This document shows positions 25,617 through 34,701 of a stretch of 64,000 nucleotides of DNA, in pieces (positions within the stretch are counted from its first letter, which is position 1; the number at the start of each line of letters is the position of its first letter). The DNA is from CAYYKK01 sp046351395 (GTDB lineage: Bacteria > Myxococcota_A > Polyangia > Polyangiales > Polyangiaceae), in contig JAXLYP010000003.1 in assembly GCA_046351395.1 (NCBI GenBank), positions 124,001 through 188,000 of the forward strand. Reading direction: 5' to 3'. The position numbers were made by a program, and so were the translations under genes. The notes beneath the pieces are model-generated. The model saw nothing but the letters and a program-made list of their open reading frames with translations. It was not told where the DNA came from and searched no databases.

Positions 25617-27145
25617 GTACCCGTTCACCCGTCGGACGGGATCAGCGTGGGGACTTCCAGTTGAGCTGGGTCGCAAGCTGCAAGGAGGAAGCCGAGGATC
25701 GACCTTCGCTGGAGGCGAAGCGAATGGATCACGGTCATGACTCGCTGGGCGAACAGGCATCCTCGCTCGCTCTGGGAGCCGTAAGAGACCTTGCGCCAAA
25801 GCACGAACGGGCGCAGCGCGCGCTCGGCATGATTGTTTGTGGGATCCACTTCGGGCTCGAAGGCGAACGTGAGGAGGGCGGCCTTGTGTTCGAGTATGTC
25901 GAGGCAGGAGCCGGAGACGCCGCGCAGGCGCAGCTCCGCGCCGCGTTCGAGGAGTCCCTCGAACGCCATCTGCGCGTTGGTCGCCATCCTCTGGTACTTG
26001 GCGCGTGTGAGGGTGCCGTCCCGCACCTTGTGCCAGGCGGACAGCATGGCGTGAGAGAGCAGGAGAAGGTCCTCCCCGAGTTGGCGTCCCGCGTCCTTGC
26101 GTTCGGAGAAGGCGACGAACTTCCTGATGAGGTGCGCCCAGCAGATCTGCCGCCGCTCCATGGCCCAGAAGCCGAACTGCGAGCCTCGGTCCGTCACCAT
26201 GATCCCGGAGAGGGTTCCAAGGAGCGCGGCGATTGTCTCGCGACAAGCATCGGCGGTGACGAAGAACACAGCGACGGACCGCGTTGCGATCGTCCAGAGC
26301 GCGGCATACAGGCCGGCGACTCGCCAGGTGCTTCCGTCCACGTGCTTCACGGGGTGCGCGCGGACGTAGCAGGCCGCGGCATCCACCGGGGCAGCGATAG
26401 CGTCGCTGATCCGCTCCTCGGCCTCGCTGAGGGCGCCGAGCGAGACTGGGATGCCGAAGATCTCGGAGAGGTACTCCCGCAACTGTCGCCGGCTCGTCCG
26501 CGCGCCGAGGAAATAGCCGATGAACGCGAGCAGCCGGGGACCGAACATGTGGCTCGGGACGTCTGCCGGCAGACTCGCCCACGTCGTCTTCCCGCAGTCC
26601 TTGCAACAGGCCCCGCCCATGACGATCTCGTGAACGTCCGGCTTGATCTCGGGGATGTCGACGACCTGATGCAGGCGCGGGTCGATCCCCTCCGCCGCGA
26701 GATTCCGTCCGCCGCATCCTCGACATCTCTTCGGCGCCAGCTTCGTCCGACGGGTCACCTTCTCGGGCGGGAACAGCACGCGGGTGTTCGGCTTGTGTCC
26801 GGGCTGGCCGCCGCGACTTCGACCGGTCGGCTTCTTCTCGGGTCGAGTCCCAGGTGGATCGGTCGACGGAGGCTTGCCCGAATTCCTCGAGTTCTGCCCC
26901 AGCTGCTGCTCGAGGTCGGCGACTCGCACCTTGAGCTGCGCGATCTCCGCGTCCCGCTCCGCGATGATTGCGTCGCGCTCCGCGACCATGGCAAGCAGCG
27001 CCGCGACCTGGGCTTCCAACTTCGCCAGACGCTTGCCGACCGAGGTCACCGACCCACTCGATCATGCGGCGATCCTCGTGTCGATCCCCGATCGCGTATG
27101 ATCACATATGATCATGTATGGCTGCTCGACCCGGTGAACGGGTAC
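25617..27145 (-). mobile_element. IS66-family element of the single-gene (ISBst12-like) type
   Basis: 1529 bp, bounded by inverted ends that share GTACCCGTTCACC (13 bases perfect, then partial match). Only one gene, the DDE transposase tnpC, is present; the small tnpA and tnpB of classical IS66 are missing, as in the ISBst12 group. It has an eight-base target duplication and lies inside the multicopper oxidase gene in the same orientation. Near its right end the stretch 27097-27119 contains repeated TATGATCA-type palindromes that may be transposase or promoter sites. Confidence 0.85.
25625..27049 (-). CDS. IS66-family transposase (TnpC type)
   Basis: The 474-residue transposase has an N-terminal leucine-rich coiled coil (about 1-50), the IS66 motif LGQNSRNSGKPPSTDPPGTR, a zinc-binding part (RCRGCGGRN and CCKDCGKTTW) and a DDE core: HVDGSTWRVAGLYAALW (first Asp), IMVTDRGSQFGFWAMERRQ (second Asp), and PTNNHAERALRPFVLWRKVS (Glu). 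It ends with LRLQRRSILGFLLAACDP, the usual IS66 C-terminal helix. No frameshift or stop is seen, so the element looks able to move. It starts at the ATG 27049, about 96 bases inside the right end. Confidence 0.95.
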   Translation of the reverse strand: MTSVGKRLAKLEAQVAALLAMVAERDAIIAERDAEIAQLKVRVADLEQQLGQNSRNSGKPPSTDPPGTRPEKKPTGRSRGGQPGHKPNTRVLFPPEKVTRRTKLAPKRCRGCGGRNLAAEGIDPRLHQVVDIPEIKPDVHEIVMGGACCKDCGKTTWASLPADVPSHMFGPRLLAFIGYFLGARTSRRQLREYLSEIFGIPVSLGALSEAEERISDAIAAPVDAAACYVRAHPVKHVDGSTWRVAGLYAALWTIATRSVAVFFVTADACRETIAALLGTLSGIMVTDRGSQFGFWAMERRQICWAHLIRKFVAFSERKDAGRQLGEDLLLLSHAMLSAWHKVRDGTLTRAKYQRMATNAQMAFEGLLERGAELRLRGVSGSCLDILEHKAALLTFAFEPEVDPTNNHAERALRPFVLWRKVSYGSQSERGCLFAQRVMTVIHSLRLQRRSILGFLLAACDPAQLEVPTLIPSDG

Positions 27146-27153
27146 GAACGAAC
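27146..27153. repeat. Target-site duplication, right copy
   Basis: GAACGAAC directly right of the IS; see the left copy at 25609-25616. The single difference is the last base. Confidence 0.7.
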
Positions 27154-27284
27154 GGCTCCGGCTTGCCACCTTGACCGCCTTTCCCGTCGTCCGATCCACT
27201 GTCGCACCCCGCCCCCGCCACGAGCGCGACGCACGCCACCACGAACCCGCCCACGACCACACGCCTGACGCCGAAACCGCGCAT
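27146..27284 (-). pseudogene. Multicopper oxidase gene, N-terminal part (signal peptide)
   Basis: ATG at 27284 opens MRGFGVRRVVVGGFVVACVA with a lipobox just before CDSGSDDGKGG, then GGQGGKPEPFV up to the IS. Joining it to the 24266-25616 part and removing one copy of the eight-base duplication gives 139+1351-8=1482 bases, exactly 494 codons in one frame (junction KPEPFVPLPEV). This shows that the two parts were one lipoprotein gene before the IS entered. Confidence 0.85.
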
Positions 27285-27930
27285 GCGGTCGTCATCGAAC
27301 GACTGAGGCGCCGATGGAACCCCAAAAACGGCGACTTCGTCCTCCGTGCTCCCGGCGCCACGCGTAGGTCGGGCGCCGACTGTCTTCGGGGCAACGCTGT
27401 CGCGCCCGTCGCGCACCTCGTGATCGCGGAGTGGCCCGCGCAAGACGCCGTGCAGGAAGGACGGAGGAGAGCCGCTCCCGCAGCGAGACAGAGTCTCGAT
27501 GCCACCCGTCATGAGGATGACATTGGTCGCCCACCGGAGCAGCCATTCGGGGCGGACCGAGTAGGACGTTCCGCAGACGCTCTCCGGACGCGCATGTCGA
27601 CGGTTCGATCCGGCGCCCCGGACCCAGAGCTCATCGACGAAGACGTCTTCGATCCTGCGGAGACCCGGATCGAGTCCCTGAGCCGACCCTCCCGTGGGGA
27701 AGAACGCGGCTCGTTTCTGGCCACGAGCCTCGAGATGCGCGCCACCGTGCCGCTCTCGCTCGAGCCCCGAAGGAGTCGTGGTGGGACGAGGTGAGCCCCG
27801 CTGAGCTGGCGCATGGGGTCGGGGCCGCGCCGAGCGACGTGACCTGTCCATGCCGTCCGGCTCGACGCGACACCACGCTGCCCCGGCACGATCCCGGATC
27901 GAGCCGGCCCCCCCCAACCCCGAGGATCCC
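27285..27930. other. About 650 bp between divergent genes, no gene supported
   Basis: Open frames on both strands (for example the leftward extension of the oxidase frame, WLLRWATNVILMTGGIETLS) do not match a family and have Arg/Gly-rich shadow character. A GGTTCGATCC at 27602-27611 looks like a tRNA T-loop but the stems do not pair. The region must hold promoters for both flanking genes. Confidence 0.4.
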
Positions 27931-28437
27931 ATGCACAACCCACGGCTTCGGTTGAAGAAGCACTGCGACGTCAAATACGAGGAAATGCGGATCGAGGCAG
28001 AGACGCCCCTCACTCACCGGTCGTGCGCGCGTTGCGAGACCGCGGTGCACGATGTCTCGGCGCGCACCGAGCGCGACGCGCACGAGTTTCTGCGAGAGAA
28101 TCCCGGTGCCTGCATCCGGTTCTTGCAGGACACGGACGGGCAAGTCGTCCACGTGGATCGACCACCGCGCGTCGTTCCTAGCGCCTGGCTCGTTCGAGGA
28201 AAGCGAGCGGCCTTGATCGCCGCGACCGTCGCCTCGGCAAGCCTTGCCGAGGCTTGTGGGGTCGAAGACTGGTATCCCGACGGCGACAGCGACAGCGGCA
28301 GCCAAAGCAGCAGCTCGACTGGCCATGCGACCACCACGAGCGGAACCAGCGCGAGCAGCACATCCAGCGGCAGCAGTAGCAGCGGCAGCGGCAGCGGCGG
28401 CGGCGGCGGCGGCGGCAGCAGCAGCAGCGGCCCGTAG
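27931..28437 (+). CDS. Protein with CxxC/VHDL-type motif, membrane segment and Ser/Gly tail
   Basis: The ATG at 27931 gives MHNPRLRLKKHCDVKYEEMR, then RSCARCETAVHDVSARTERD and GACIRFLQDTDGQVVHVD. The pattern of an early Cys, a CxxC pair followed by VHDxS and a late Cys-[IV]-R is shared by a group of small bacterial proteins of unknown role, sometimes at the N-terminus of exported or membrane proteins. A hydrophobic stretch (RAALIAATVASASLAEACG, about 92-110) may be a membrane anchor. The tail is an extreme Ser/Gly repeat. 168 residues. Confidence 0.65.
   Translation: MHNPRLRLKKHCDVKYEEMRIEAETPLTHRSCARCETAVHDVSARTERDAHEFLRENPGACIRFLQDTDGQVVHVDRPPRVVPSAWLVRGKRAALIAATVASASLAEACGVEDWYPDGDSDSGSQSSSSTGHATTTSGTSASSTSSGSSSSGSGSGGGGGGGSSSSGP
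28359..28434 (+). repeat. Trinucleotide low-complexity tract
   Basis: AGC/GGC triplets encode the tail SSGSSSSGSGSGGGGGGGSS of the preceding protein. The tract is prone to length change by slippage. Confidence 0.8.
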
Positions 28438-28512
28438 CGAGCGGCACGCGAGACACGAATCCCGGCTCGTCACGACGTTCGATCCGGGGGCTGCATTTTG
28501 GCGACGACGAGC

Positions 28513-28559
28513 GGCGCCTCGTGGATCGGTCGGTGATGCCGACCTCCGACCGAGGCGCC
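28513..28559. terminator. Long hairpin between convergent genes
   Basis: Outer stem GGCGCCTCG (28513-28521) with CGAGGCGCC (28551-28559), inner stem GGTCGG (28528-28533), loop TGATG, CCGACC (28539-28544). It lies between two convergent genes (ends 28437 and 28605) and could stop transcription from both sides. No clear T run. Confidence 0.5.
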
Positions 28560-28604
28560 CACGCGGCTCGTTGCCGGCGCCGATAGCCGCCGCGTAAACC
28601 CCGC

Positions 28605-29714
28605 TCAGGTGGCGCTCGCGAGCGCCTTCTCGATGACGAGCCACGCGGCTCCCGCGTCCGTGCCCGGGTCGTCCCAGAACCCCGTGAACCGACCCGCGAA
28701 TGAGCTCTTCAGGATTTCGAGGAGCATCTTGCGCTGCTCGCCCTCGAAGATCGGGTGCTTCAAATACACGCACGCCTCGTCCGTCGCGCGCACCGACAGG
28801 CTCGCGCGGAGCTCCGGCGCCCGCCGCACCGCGCTCGCCGCCTTCACGATGTCCTCGACGAGGCCGTGCGGAAGCTCGGGGTGTCTCGCGATGAGGAGCT
28901 TCACCTCCTCGGGCTCCGGTGGGTACGTGACCTGGAGGGGGGCGAACCGGTCGAGCTGCGCGGCGTCGATCCCGAACGTGCCCGAGAACTGCGAGCCCCG
29001 ATTGACGGCGGCGATGAACTGCACGTTGTCCGGGATGTCCATGAACGCGCTCCGGATCGGGTGGAAGAGGCGGCGCGTCGAGTCGAGCGCGGGCATGAGC
29101 GCGTTGCGCGCGCTCTCGGGGCACCGGTTGAACTCGTCGAGGAACACGAGGTACCGCCGGTCCGGGTGCTCCGTCGCCTCCTCGAGCGCGCTCAGGATCA
29201 CGGTCTTCACGAACGCGGTGACGGGCGCCCCCGACTCGCTCGCGCGCACGTGGATCGTCGCGAGGAAGTCGGACGCCTCGACCACGGCGCCGCAGTTGAA
29301 GAACACGAACTCGAACCCGAGGTGGGTCGCGATCGTCCGCGCGAGGAGCGTCTTGCCCGAGCCCTGCGGGCCGTCGAGGAGGATGTTGAGCCCGCTCTCG
29401 AGGAGCACCTGGAGCTTCTTCGCGATGATCGGCTCGAGGTAGACGCCCTCGAGCTTGAAGTCCGCCATGCGGACGAACTCCACCTCGATCGCGCCCCGAT
29501 CGTCCCGCTCGGGCTTCTTGATCGCCGTGATCTTCACGAGGACGGGGACCCCCGGCTGGATGCGTGGGTCGTCCGCGAGCACGACCTTCGGCGCGCGCTT
29601 GCCGTCGAGGTGCGTCGCCCGGAAGCGGAAGCCCGACTCGCGCTTCGGGTTCACGAGGAACGTCGCCTCCATCACCGCGCCCACGGACAGATCCTCGAGG
29701 TTCAACTTGGACAT
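28605..29714 (-). CDS. MoxR-type AAA+ ATPase
   Basis: The 369-residue protein has an unusual N-terminal beta-rich domain (about 1-90, MSKLNLEDLSVGAVMEATFL and VPVLVKITAIKKPERDDRGA) before a MoxR/CbbQ-like AAA+ core: Walker A GPQGSGKT at 115-122, Walker B YLVFLDEFNR with Asp193/Glu194, sensor region NVQFIAAVNRGSQFSGTFGI and an arginine-bearing LDRFAPLQVTYP. MoxR ATPases act with VWA-domain partners as chaperone or metal-insertion machines (CbbQ/CbbO, NorQ/NorD). It lies 67 bases downstream of the VWA-containing giant on the same strand, so the two are almost surely one functional unit. Confidence 0.92.
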   Translation of the reverse strand: MSKLNLEDLSVGAVMEATFLVNPKRESGFRFRATHLDGKRAPKVVLADDPRIQPGVPVLVKITAIKKPERDDRGAIEVEFVRMADFKLEGVYLEPIIAKKLQVLLESGLNILLDGPQGSGKTLLARTIATHLGFEFVFFNCGAVVEASDFLATIHVRASESGAPVTAFVKTVILSALEEATEHPDRRYLVFLDEFNRCPESARNALMPALDSTRRLFHPIRSAFMDIPDNVQFIAAVNRGSQFSGTFGIDAAQLDRFAPLQVTYPPEPEEVKLLIARHPELPHGLVEDIVKAASAVRRAPELRASLSVRATDEACVYLKHPIFEGEQRKMLLEILKSSFAGRFTGFWDDPGTDAGAAWLVIEKALASAT

Positions 29715-29781
29715 GGCTCTCCTTCTCGGGGCTCCGCTCCCGCGCCTCCGGCGCGCCCCCTTCGAGCTGCTCTTCGACTCA

Positions 29782-32700
29782 TCATCCGCCCCCGACCGCC
29801 CGCGCGACGAGCTTCGCGACGAGGGCTCCGAACTTGTTCACGGTGGTCTCGATGCTCGCGTCCGAGAGCACCACGTAGTGCGGGAAACAAACCTCCGCGA
29901 GCGCCTGCACCGCGACCTGGGCGCACACCATGCGCTCGCGCTGCCCGAGCTGGCGAACGAGCCCGCGCAGCGCCGCGACGGTGCACTCCGTCGGCAGGCC
30001 ATCGCTCACCATCACGAGCACCTTCGCCTTGCGCTGGCTCTGCTTCGCGATCGTCGCGAGGTGGTAGAGCGCGGCCGCGTCGTTGTTGCCGCCGCTCGCG
30101 GCGAGCGCGTGCGCGGCGCACCGCCTCGCGTCCCCGCAGTCGTAGATCACCTGATCGGTGAACCCCAAGACGCGCGTGTCGATCCCCGAGAGCGGCGCGG
30201 CCGACTCGGCGAGGAGCGCCGCGAAGAGCTTCCCGCGCTCCATGTTGTCCCGCGCCGCCATCGACCCCGAGCAGTCGACGACGATCCCGAGGAACAGATC
30301 GCGCGCGAAGAACGCGTGCCGCGCGACGAGGAGCCGAGGATCTCCGTGGAGCACGAGCGGGAGCAGGCGCGTCTGGTCGAGCCGGCGCCCCGAGAGGCGC
30401 ATGCGCTCGGGCCGGAACCCGAGGCCGAGCTCCTCGAAGTACCGCCGGAGGAGCTGGGCCGGGCGCTGCACGCGGCGCGCGTACGGGGCGTGCGCGCTCG
30501 CGTCGAACACCTTGCGCTCGACCCGCGTGATGCGGTTGAACGACTCGTCCGCGCCCACGTTGATCGCGAGGCCGCCGCCTCCGGAGGACGACGCCGGGGC
30601 CTCGCTCCGCTCCGTGATGCGGCGGACCATCCGATCGACCTCGTCCTGGGAGAGGCCCTCGCCCCACACGACGCTCTCGGCGTCCCCGTGCTGGTCCTCG
30701 ATGGACTCGTGCGCGCCGAAGCTCTCGCAGAGGTTCGTCTCCCAGCCGAAGATCAGGCGCAGCTTGTCCGCGATCTCGAGGAGCTGCTCCATCGTCGACG
30801 ACTTGAACGACGGACCGAAGAGCTCGAGCGCCTCCGCCACCTTGGGATCCGCGTGGCGGTTGCCGAGCCCCATGCGGAGCGCTCGCGCGAACCGCGCGAA
30901 CGAGAGCGCGGACTTCTCGAGCGTGAAGAGGAAGCTGCCTGTCTCGATCATCACCGACGCGTCGTCCCGCGCGACGCCGAGGCCCACTCCGGGCAGCACG
31001 GAGACCGCCGCCGCGCCGACGTGGGACAGCACGCGTCGAACCGGGAGCATGCGCTTCGTGTGCTGGAACGCGTACGCGGCGAGGCGCTTAAGCCGATCGC
31101 CGTGCTCCCGGTCGAGCGCGCGGATGTTCCGCTCGAGGTGCTCGTCGGCGACGAGGTTCAAGAGGCCGCCGATCCCCGCCTTCTCGGCCCTCGACCAGAC
31201 ACCCTCGTTCGCCTTGCCCGCGTGGAACATGTGGTGCCCCACCTCGTGGATGATGAGGGCCTCGACGATCTCCGCGCCGTGCCGGTCGCCCCGGAGGATC
31301 GGCAGGGGCGTGACGTACACCACGTTCTCGCGCGTGCGCGTGAACCCGAGGCTCTGCGAGCCCGTCATCCGGACGCGCATCGGCTTGCCGAGCAGGCGCC
31401 TCGCGACGCGGACACCCCACGAGAACGTCTCGACCACGCGCATCAGCTTGCGCTCGCGGCTCGCGCGGCTCCCCGCATACCTCGCAGCCGTCATGCGCGC
31501 CTGATCGGTCGTCGCGCGGTCGAGGATCTCGCGGAACGCGTCTTCGGACGTGTGGAACGGCATCGCGACGACGTGATGGACGATCGACGCCTCCTTCACG
31601 ATCGTCCCCCCGGCGGCGAGCAGACCGCGGACGAACATCGCCGCGCGCTCCGCGTCGACGTGCGCGAACAAGCTCGACTTGCCCTTCGTCTCGTCGAGTG
31701 AGGTGGCGATGGCGATCGGGAGCCCGTAGGGATCGCCCACCTCGAGGAGCTTCATCGCGGCGCGCCGGCGCTGCGATCCCATCCGCTCGGTGCCGCAGTC
31801 GAGGTACGCGCGGAGCGCCGACGCGTCCTCCGCGTCGATCTCGCCCGTCAGGAGCACCTCGACGGCGCGCAGGCTCGCGTGGGGCTGCGGGGAGGTGGAG
31901 AGCGCGCGCGCCGCGCCGCGCGCCGGGATGAACGGGAGGAGCTTGTCCCAGTCCTCCGCGCGGAACCAGCCCGACTCCAGCGGATCGCGGGCGGCGTCGA
32001 TCGCATGCTTCAGGCACGCCGCGTCCCCGCGCTCGAGGAACGCGAGCGCGACGCGGAACGCGCGCTCCGTGAACGGCTCGAGCTCCAGCACCCGACGCGC
32101 GCGATCGAGGCTCGGCCCTTCGGACCAGAGCGGGAGGCTCTCGATGATCAGCGAAACTCGCTCGATCGCGGCGCCCTGCTCGAGCCGCTCCGCGAGGACC
32201 GCTTGCCCTTGCTCCCCGAGGAGGATGAGCCGAAGCGTCGCCTCTTGGACGACGATCGCGCGCCGATCCTCCGTGAACGCCGACAGGATCGCGACGTCCG
32301 AGCACGCGCGGATCTTCGCGAGCGTCTCTGCGTCGACCTCCGCGTCCGGCGCGCGCGGGGGACGACGCGGCGGCAGCCCCTTCGAGTCGACGATCGGCGC
32401 GAGCTCGCGGCGCGCCTCGTCCCCGAGCTCGGGGAGGGCGGAGCGGATCGCGGGGAGAGCGTCCGCGAGGGATATCTCCGAGGACTCGAAGATCCTCCGG
32501 AGCCCGCGGGCCGCGGCGATCTCGGCGTCCCCTGGCAACGCGCTCGTGAGGGCGTCGACCAGATCGGCGTCGAGGAGCGACCGAAACCGCGGGCGATCGC
32601 GGTAGCGGTGGATGTCGAGCGCGGAGACGATCGCCTCGATGCTCGTGCGCCGAAGCGCGCGCGTGACGAGCCCGAGCCGCGCCCGAATCGCAGCCCCGAG

Positions 32701-34701
32701 GGAGCCGTGCTCCGCGACGCAGAGCTCGAGGTGGAGGAGCGCGTGCGCGTCCCACCTCCAGAGGCACGCGTGCCCCAGCGGGGAAAGACCTCCCGTTCGC
32801 ACGCCGAACGCGGCGACGAGAGCGGTGTCGAGCGCGCCGTCGAACCTCGGATTGCCGAACGGATGCGCGGCGAGCGCCGCGTCCGTCGCGGGGACGGGAT
32901 CCGCGCTCCCGAGCAGCGCCACCGCGCGCGCTACGGACTCGTCGATCGTCGCGGCGGGCGCGGCGCTCGTGGCCCGGAACGCGACGCCCGCGGCTGAGCG
33001 GGGGAGCTCGCGCGTCGGCGCCTCCTCCTCCGGCAGGCGGCTCCTCGCCCACGCGCGCGCGTGCTTGCTCGAGGAGCCCGCGAGCGCGTGCGCGAGCGCG
33101 AGCTCCTTGCCCATCGGGAACCCCTCGGTACGCGAGATGCACTCGAGCATCCACTCGAGGTCTTCGCCCGCGAGGGCGGTCACGTGCTCGACGTACGGAT
33201 CCGCCTCGCTCGCGATCGCGGACTCGCGGATCAGCGCCTTCGCGAGCGGGCCGGGCTCACGTCGGCGCCGGAGGAGGGGCGGGAGCGCCTTGCGGAGGAT
33301 GCCCGGACCGAGCAGCCCTTGCGCGAACCCGGCGATCGCGGTGGCGCGCTCCCGGTCCATCGTCGCGGAGCCGTCGCTCTCAGGCGCGTGGAGTTCGGCG
33401 TCCGCGCACCGAAGCAACGCGGGGAGCACCTCCGCTCCCGCCAAGCCGAGCTCTCCGAATCGCGCGATGTCCGCCTCGAGGAAGATCCCGACGAGCAAGC
33501 TCACCCGGTTCTCCGCGGGGAGCTTCTCGAGGATCGAGACGAACTTCACGTTTCCGCGCGGCGGCAGCGCCCCGAGGAGGCGGGCGCCGCGCTCGTCGCG
33601 CGACACCGCTGCGACGAGGCGCTCGACGCCGACCCACTCGATGAGCTTCTCGAAGACCTGCGTGTTGACGAACGCCATCACGGCCGCGAGGACCGCGAGG
33701 TCGAGCTCTCCGTCGACCGCGACGAGGGGCGACTGCACGACGGACCTCACGGTGTCGTGCTGCTCCATGTTCGCGAGGCGCCGCTCTCCCAACGATCGGA
33801 GGTGGCGTCGCGCTTCGGGCTCGGGGAGCCGACGGATGAAGCGCAGATCCAAGAGGAGGACGAGCTCGACGACGCCGTCGCGCGCGGGGCCCTCCGGCAT
33901 CGACGGGAGGAGCGTCCAGGCCGCGACGGCCAAGCGATGGCGCATGCCGCGTTGCCCTTGATCGCGGAGCAGCGAGAGCCACACGTCGTCCGTCGGGGGA
34001 AGCGCGCGGAGGAACGCCATGAGGCGCGCGCGGCGGGCCGCGCCGCCCTCGAGCGAGGCGGGGTCGGTGAGCGCGTCCGTGAACGCGGCCCGCGCGTCCA
34101 GGTCGGTTTCGCCGGCGAGCTCCTGGATCGCCGCCATGAACTTTCCCTTGTGGTGCACGAGCGCGGCGCGCGCGCTCGCCGCGGCGATGAAGCCCCGGTC
34201 GACCATCTCGACGAGCGTGTAGAGATCACCCGACTCGAACGGGAGCGGGTGCGCCTCGTGATCTCGAAGTACGGCGTCCCGCACGGCAGCGTCGGCCAAG
34301 AGGAACAGGTCGAACACCCGCGTCTTCTCGGGGCGGGGGGCCGCGTAGGCCGCGCGGCGCACGGCCTCGTCCGGATGAAACGCGACGTGGACCCAGCGCA
34401 TCGGCGCGTTCTCGGCGAGACGCACGAGGACGGTCAGGGCGGCCGCGCGGAGCTCGGGGTGCGCGAGCGCGTCCACCGCGCACTCGGCGACTGCCCACCC
34501 GTGCGCGCCCTGCGTCGCGAGGAGCGCGGCCGCTCGCACCGCCGGCGAGCGCTCCTCGTCGGCCGCGAGCTCGAGGAGCCACCCGAAGTACGGCGCGCGG
34601 TCTCGAATCGACTGCTCCGCGAGTTGGACGAGGAGCGGCTCGAGGCGCGGATCGTCCGTCGTACGGCTCGCGAGCAAGCGGTAAGAGAGGAGGTCGAGCA
34701 C
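29782..34701 (-). CDS. Giant protein: helical repeats, HExxH metallopeptidase-like core and VWA domain
   Basis: 1639 residues, no signal peptide. Residues 1 to about 1080 are Ala/Leu-rich helical repeats of HEAT/armadillo style (for example RAAALLATQGAHGWAVAECA). A peptidase-like core has HEVGHH at 1152-1157 in IIHEVGHHMFHAG, and a NLVADEHLERN segment at 1182-1192, the same HExxH plus NxxADxxxxN layout as the DUF2201-type VWA-like peptidases. A C-terminal VWA domain starts near 1468 with a complete MIDAS (DCSGS at 1476-1480, then the Thr and Asp regions SDGLPTE). The AAA+ MoxR gene follows. I infer an AAA+/VWA machine with a built-in peptidase and a large scaffold; the target is unknown. A longer or shorter start near 34701 is possible. 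Confidence 0.85.
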   Translation of the reverse strand: MLDLLSYRLLASRTTDDPRLEPLLVQLAEQSIRDRAPYFGWLLELAADEERSPAVRAAALLATQGAHGWAVAECAVDALAHPELRAAALTVLVRLAENAPMRWVHVAFHPDEAVRRAAYAAPRPEKTRVFDLFLLADAAVRDAVLRDHEAHPLPFESGDLYTLVEMVDRGFIAAASARAALVHHKGKFMAAIQELAGETDLDARAAFTDALTDPASLEGGAARRARLMAFLRALPPTDDVWLSLLRDQGQRGMRHRLAVAAWTLLPSMPEGPARDGVVELVLLLDLRFIRRLPEPEARRHLRSLGERRLANMEQHDTVRSVVQSPLVAVDGELDLAVLAAVMAFVNTQVFEKLIEWVGVERLVAAVSRDERGARLLGALPPRGNVKFVSILEKLPAENRVSLLVGIFLEADIARFGELGLAGAEVLPALLRCADAELHAPESDGSATMDRERATAIAGFAQGLLGPGILRKALPPLLRRRREPGPLAKALIRESAIASEADPYVEHVTALAGEDLEWMLECISRTEGFPMGKELALAHALAGSSSKHARAWARSRLPEEEAPTRELPRSAAGVAFRATSAAPAATIDESVARAVALLGSADPVPATDAALAAHPFGNPRFDGALDTALVAAFGVRTGGLSPLGHACLWRWDAHALLHLELCVAEHGSLGAAIRARLGLVTRALRRTSIEAIVSALDIHRYRDRPRFRSLLDADLVDALTSALPGDAEIAAARGLRRIFESSEISLADALPAIRSALPELGDEARRELAPIVDSKGLPPRRPPRAPDAEVDAETLAKIRACSDVAILSAFTEDRRAIVVQEATLRLILLGEQGQAVLAERLEQGAAIERVSLIIESLPLWSEGPSLDRARRVLELEPFTERAFRVALAFLERGDAACLKHAIDAARDPLESGWFRAEDWDKLLPFIPARGAARALSTSPQPHASLRAVEVLLTGEIDAEDASALRAYLDCGTERMGSQRRRAAMKLLEVGDPYGLPIAIATSLDETKGKSSLFAHVDAERAAMFVRGLLAAGGTIVKEASIVHHVVAMPFHTSEDAFREILDRATTDQARMTAARYAGSRASRERKLMRVVETFSWGVRVARRLLGKPMRVRMTGSQSLGFTRTRENVVYVTPLPILRGDRHGAEIVEALIIHEVGHHMFHAGKANEGVWSRAEKAGIGGLLNLVADEHLERNIRALDREHGDRLKRLAAYAFQHTKRMLPVRRVLSHVGAAAVSVLPGVGLGVARDDASVMIETGSFLFTLEKSALSFARFARALRMGLGNRHADPKVAEALELFGPSFKSSTMEQLLEIADKLRLIFGWETNLCESFGAHESIEDQHGDAESVVWGEGLSQDEVDRMVRRITERSEAPASSSGGGGLAINVGADESFNRITRVERKVFDASAHAPYARRVQRPAQLLRRYFEELGLGFRPERMRLSGRRLDQTRLLPLVLHGDPRLLVARHAFFARDLFLGIVVDCSGSMAARDNMERGKLFAALLAESAAPLSGIDTRVLGFTDQVIYDCGDARRCAAHALAASGGNNDAAALYHLATIAKQSQRKAKVLVMVSDGLPTECTVAALRGLVRQLGQRERMVCAQVAVQALAEVCFPHYVVLSDASIETTVNKFGALVAKLVARAVGGG

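Noticed and set aside
24249..27065. 938-residue leftward frame through the IS and oxidase
   Set aside because: Shadow frame of tnpC and the oxidase; composition is Arg/Gly/His-rich with no motif.
27602..27611. GGTTCGATCC, possible tRNA T-loop
   Set aside because: The T-stem has a mismatch and no acceptor or anticodon stem can be folded 60-75 bases upstream.
28359..28434. Triplet repeat read as a possible minisatellite or CRISPR-like tract
   Set aside because: It is coding low complexity at the end of a gene with no spacers.
31088..33154. 688-residue leftward frame inside the giant gene
   Set aside because: Shadow frame of the giant, very Arg-rich, no domain.
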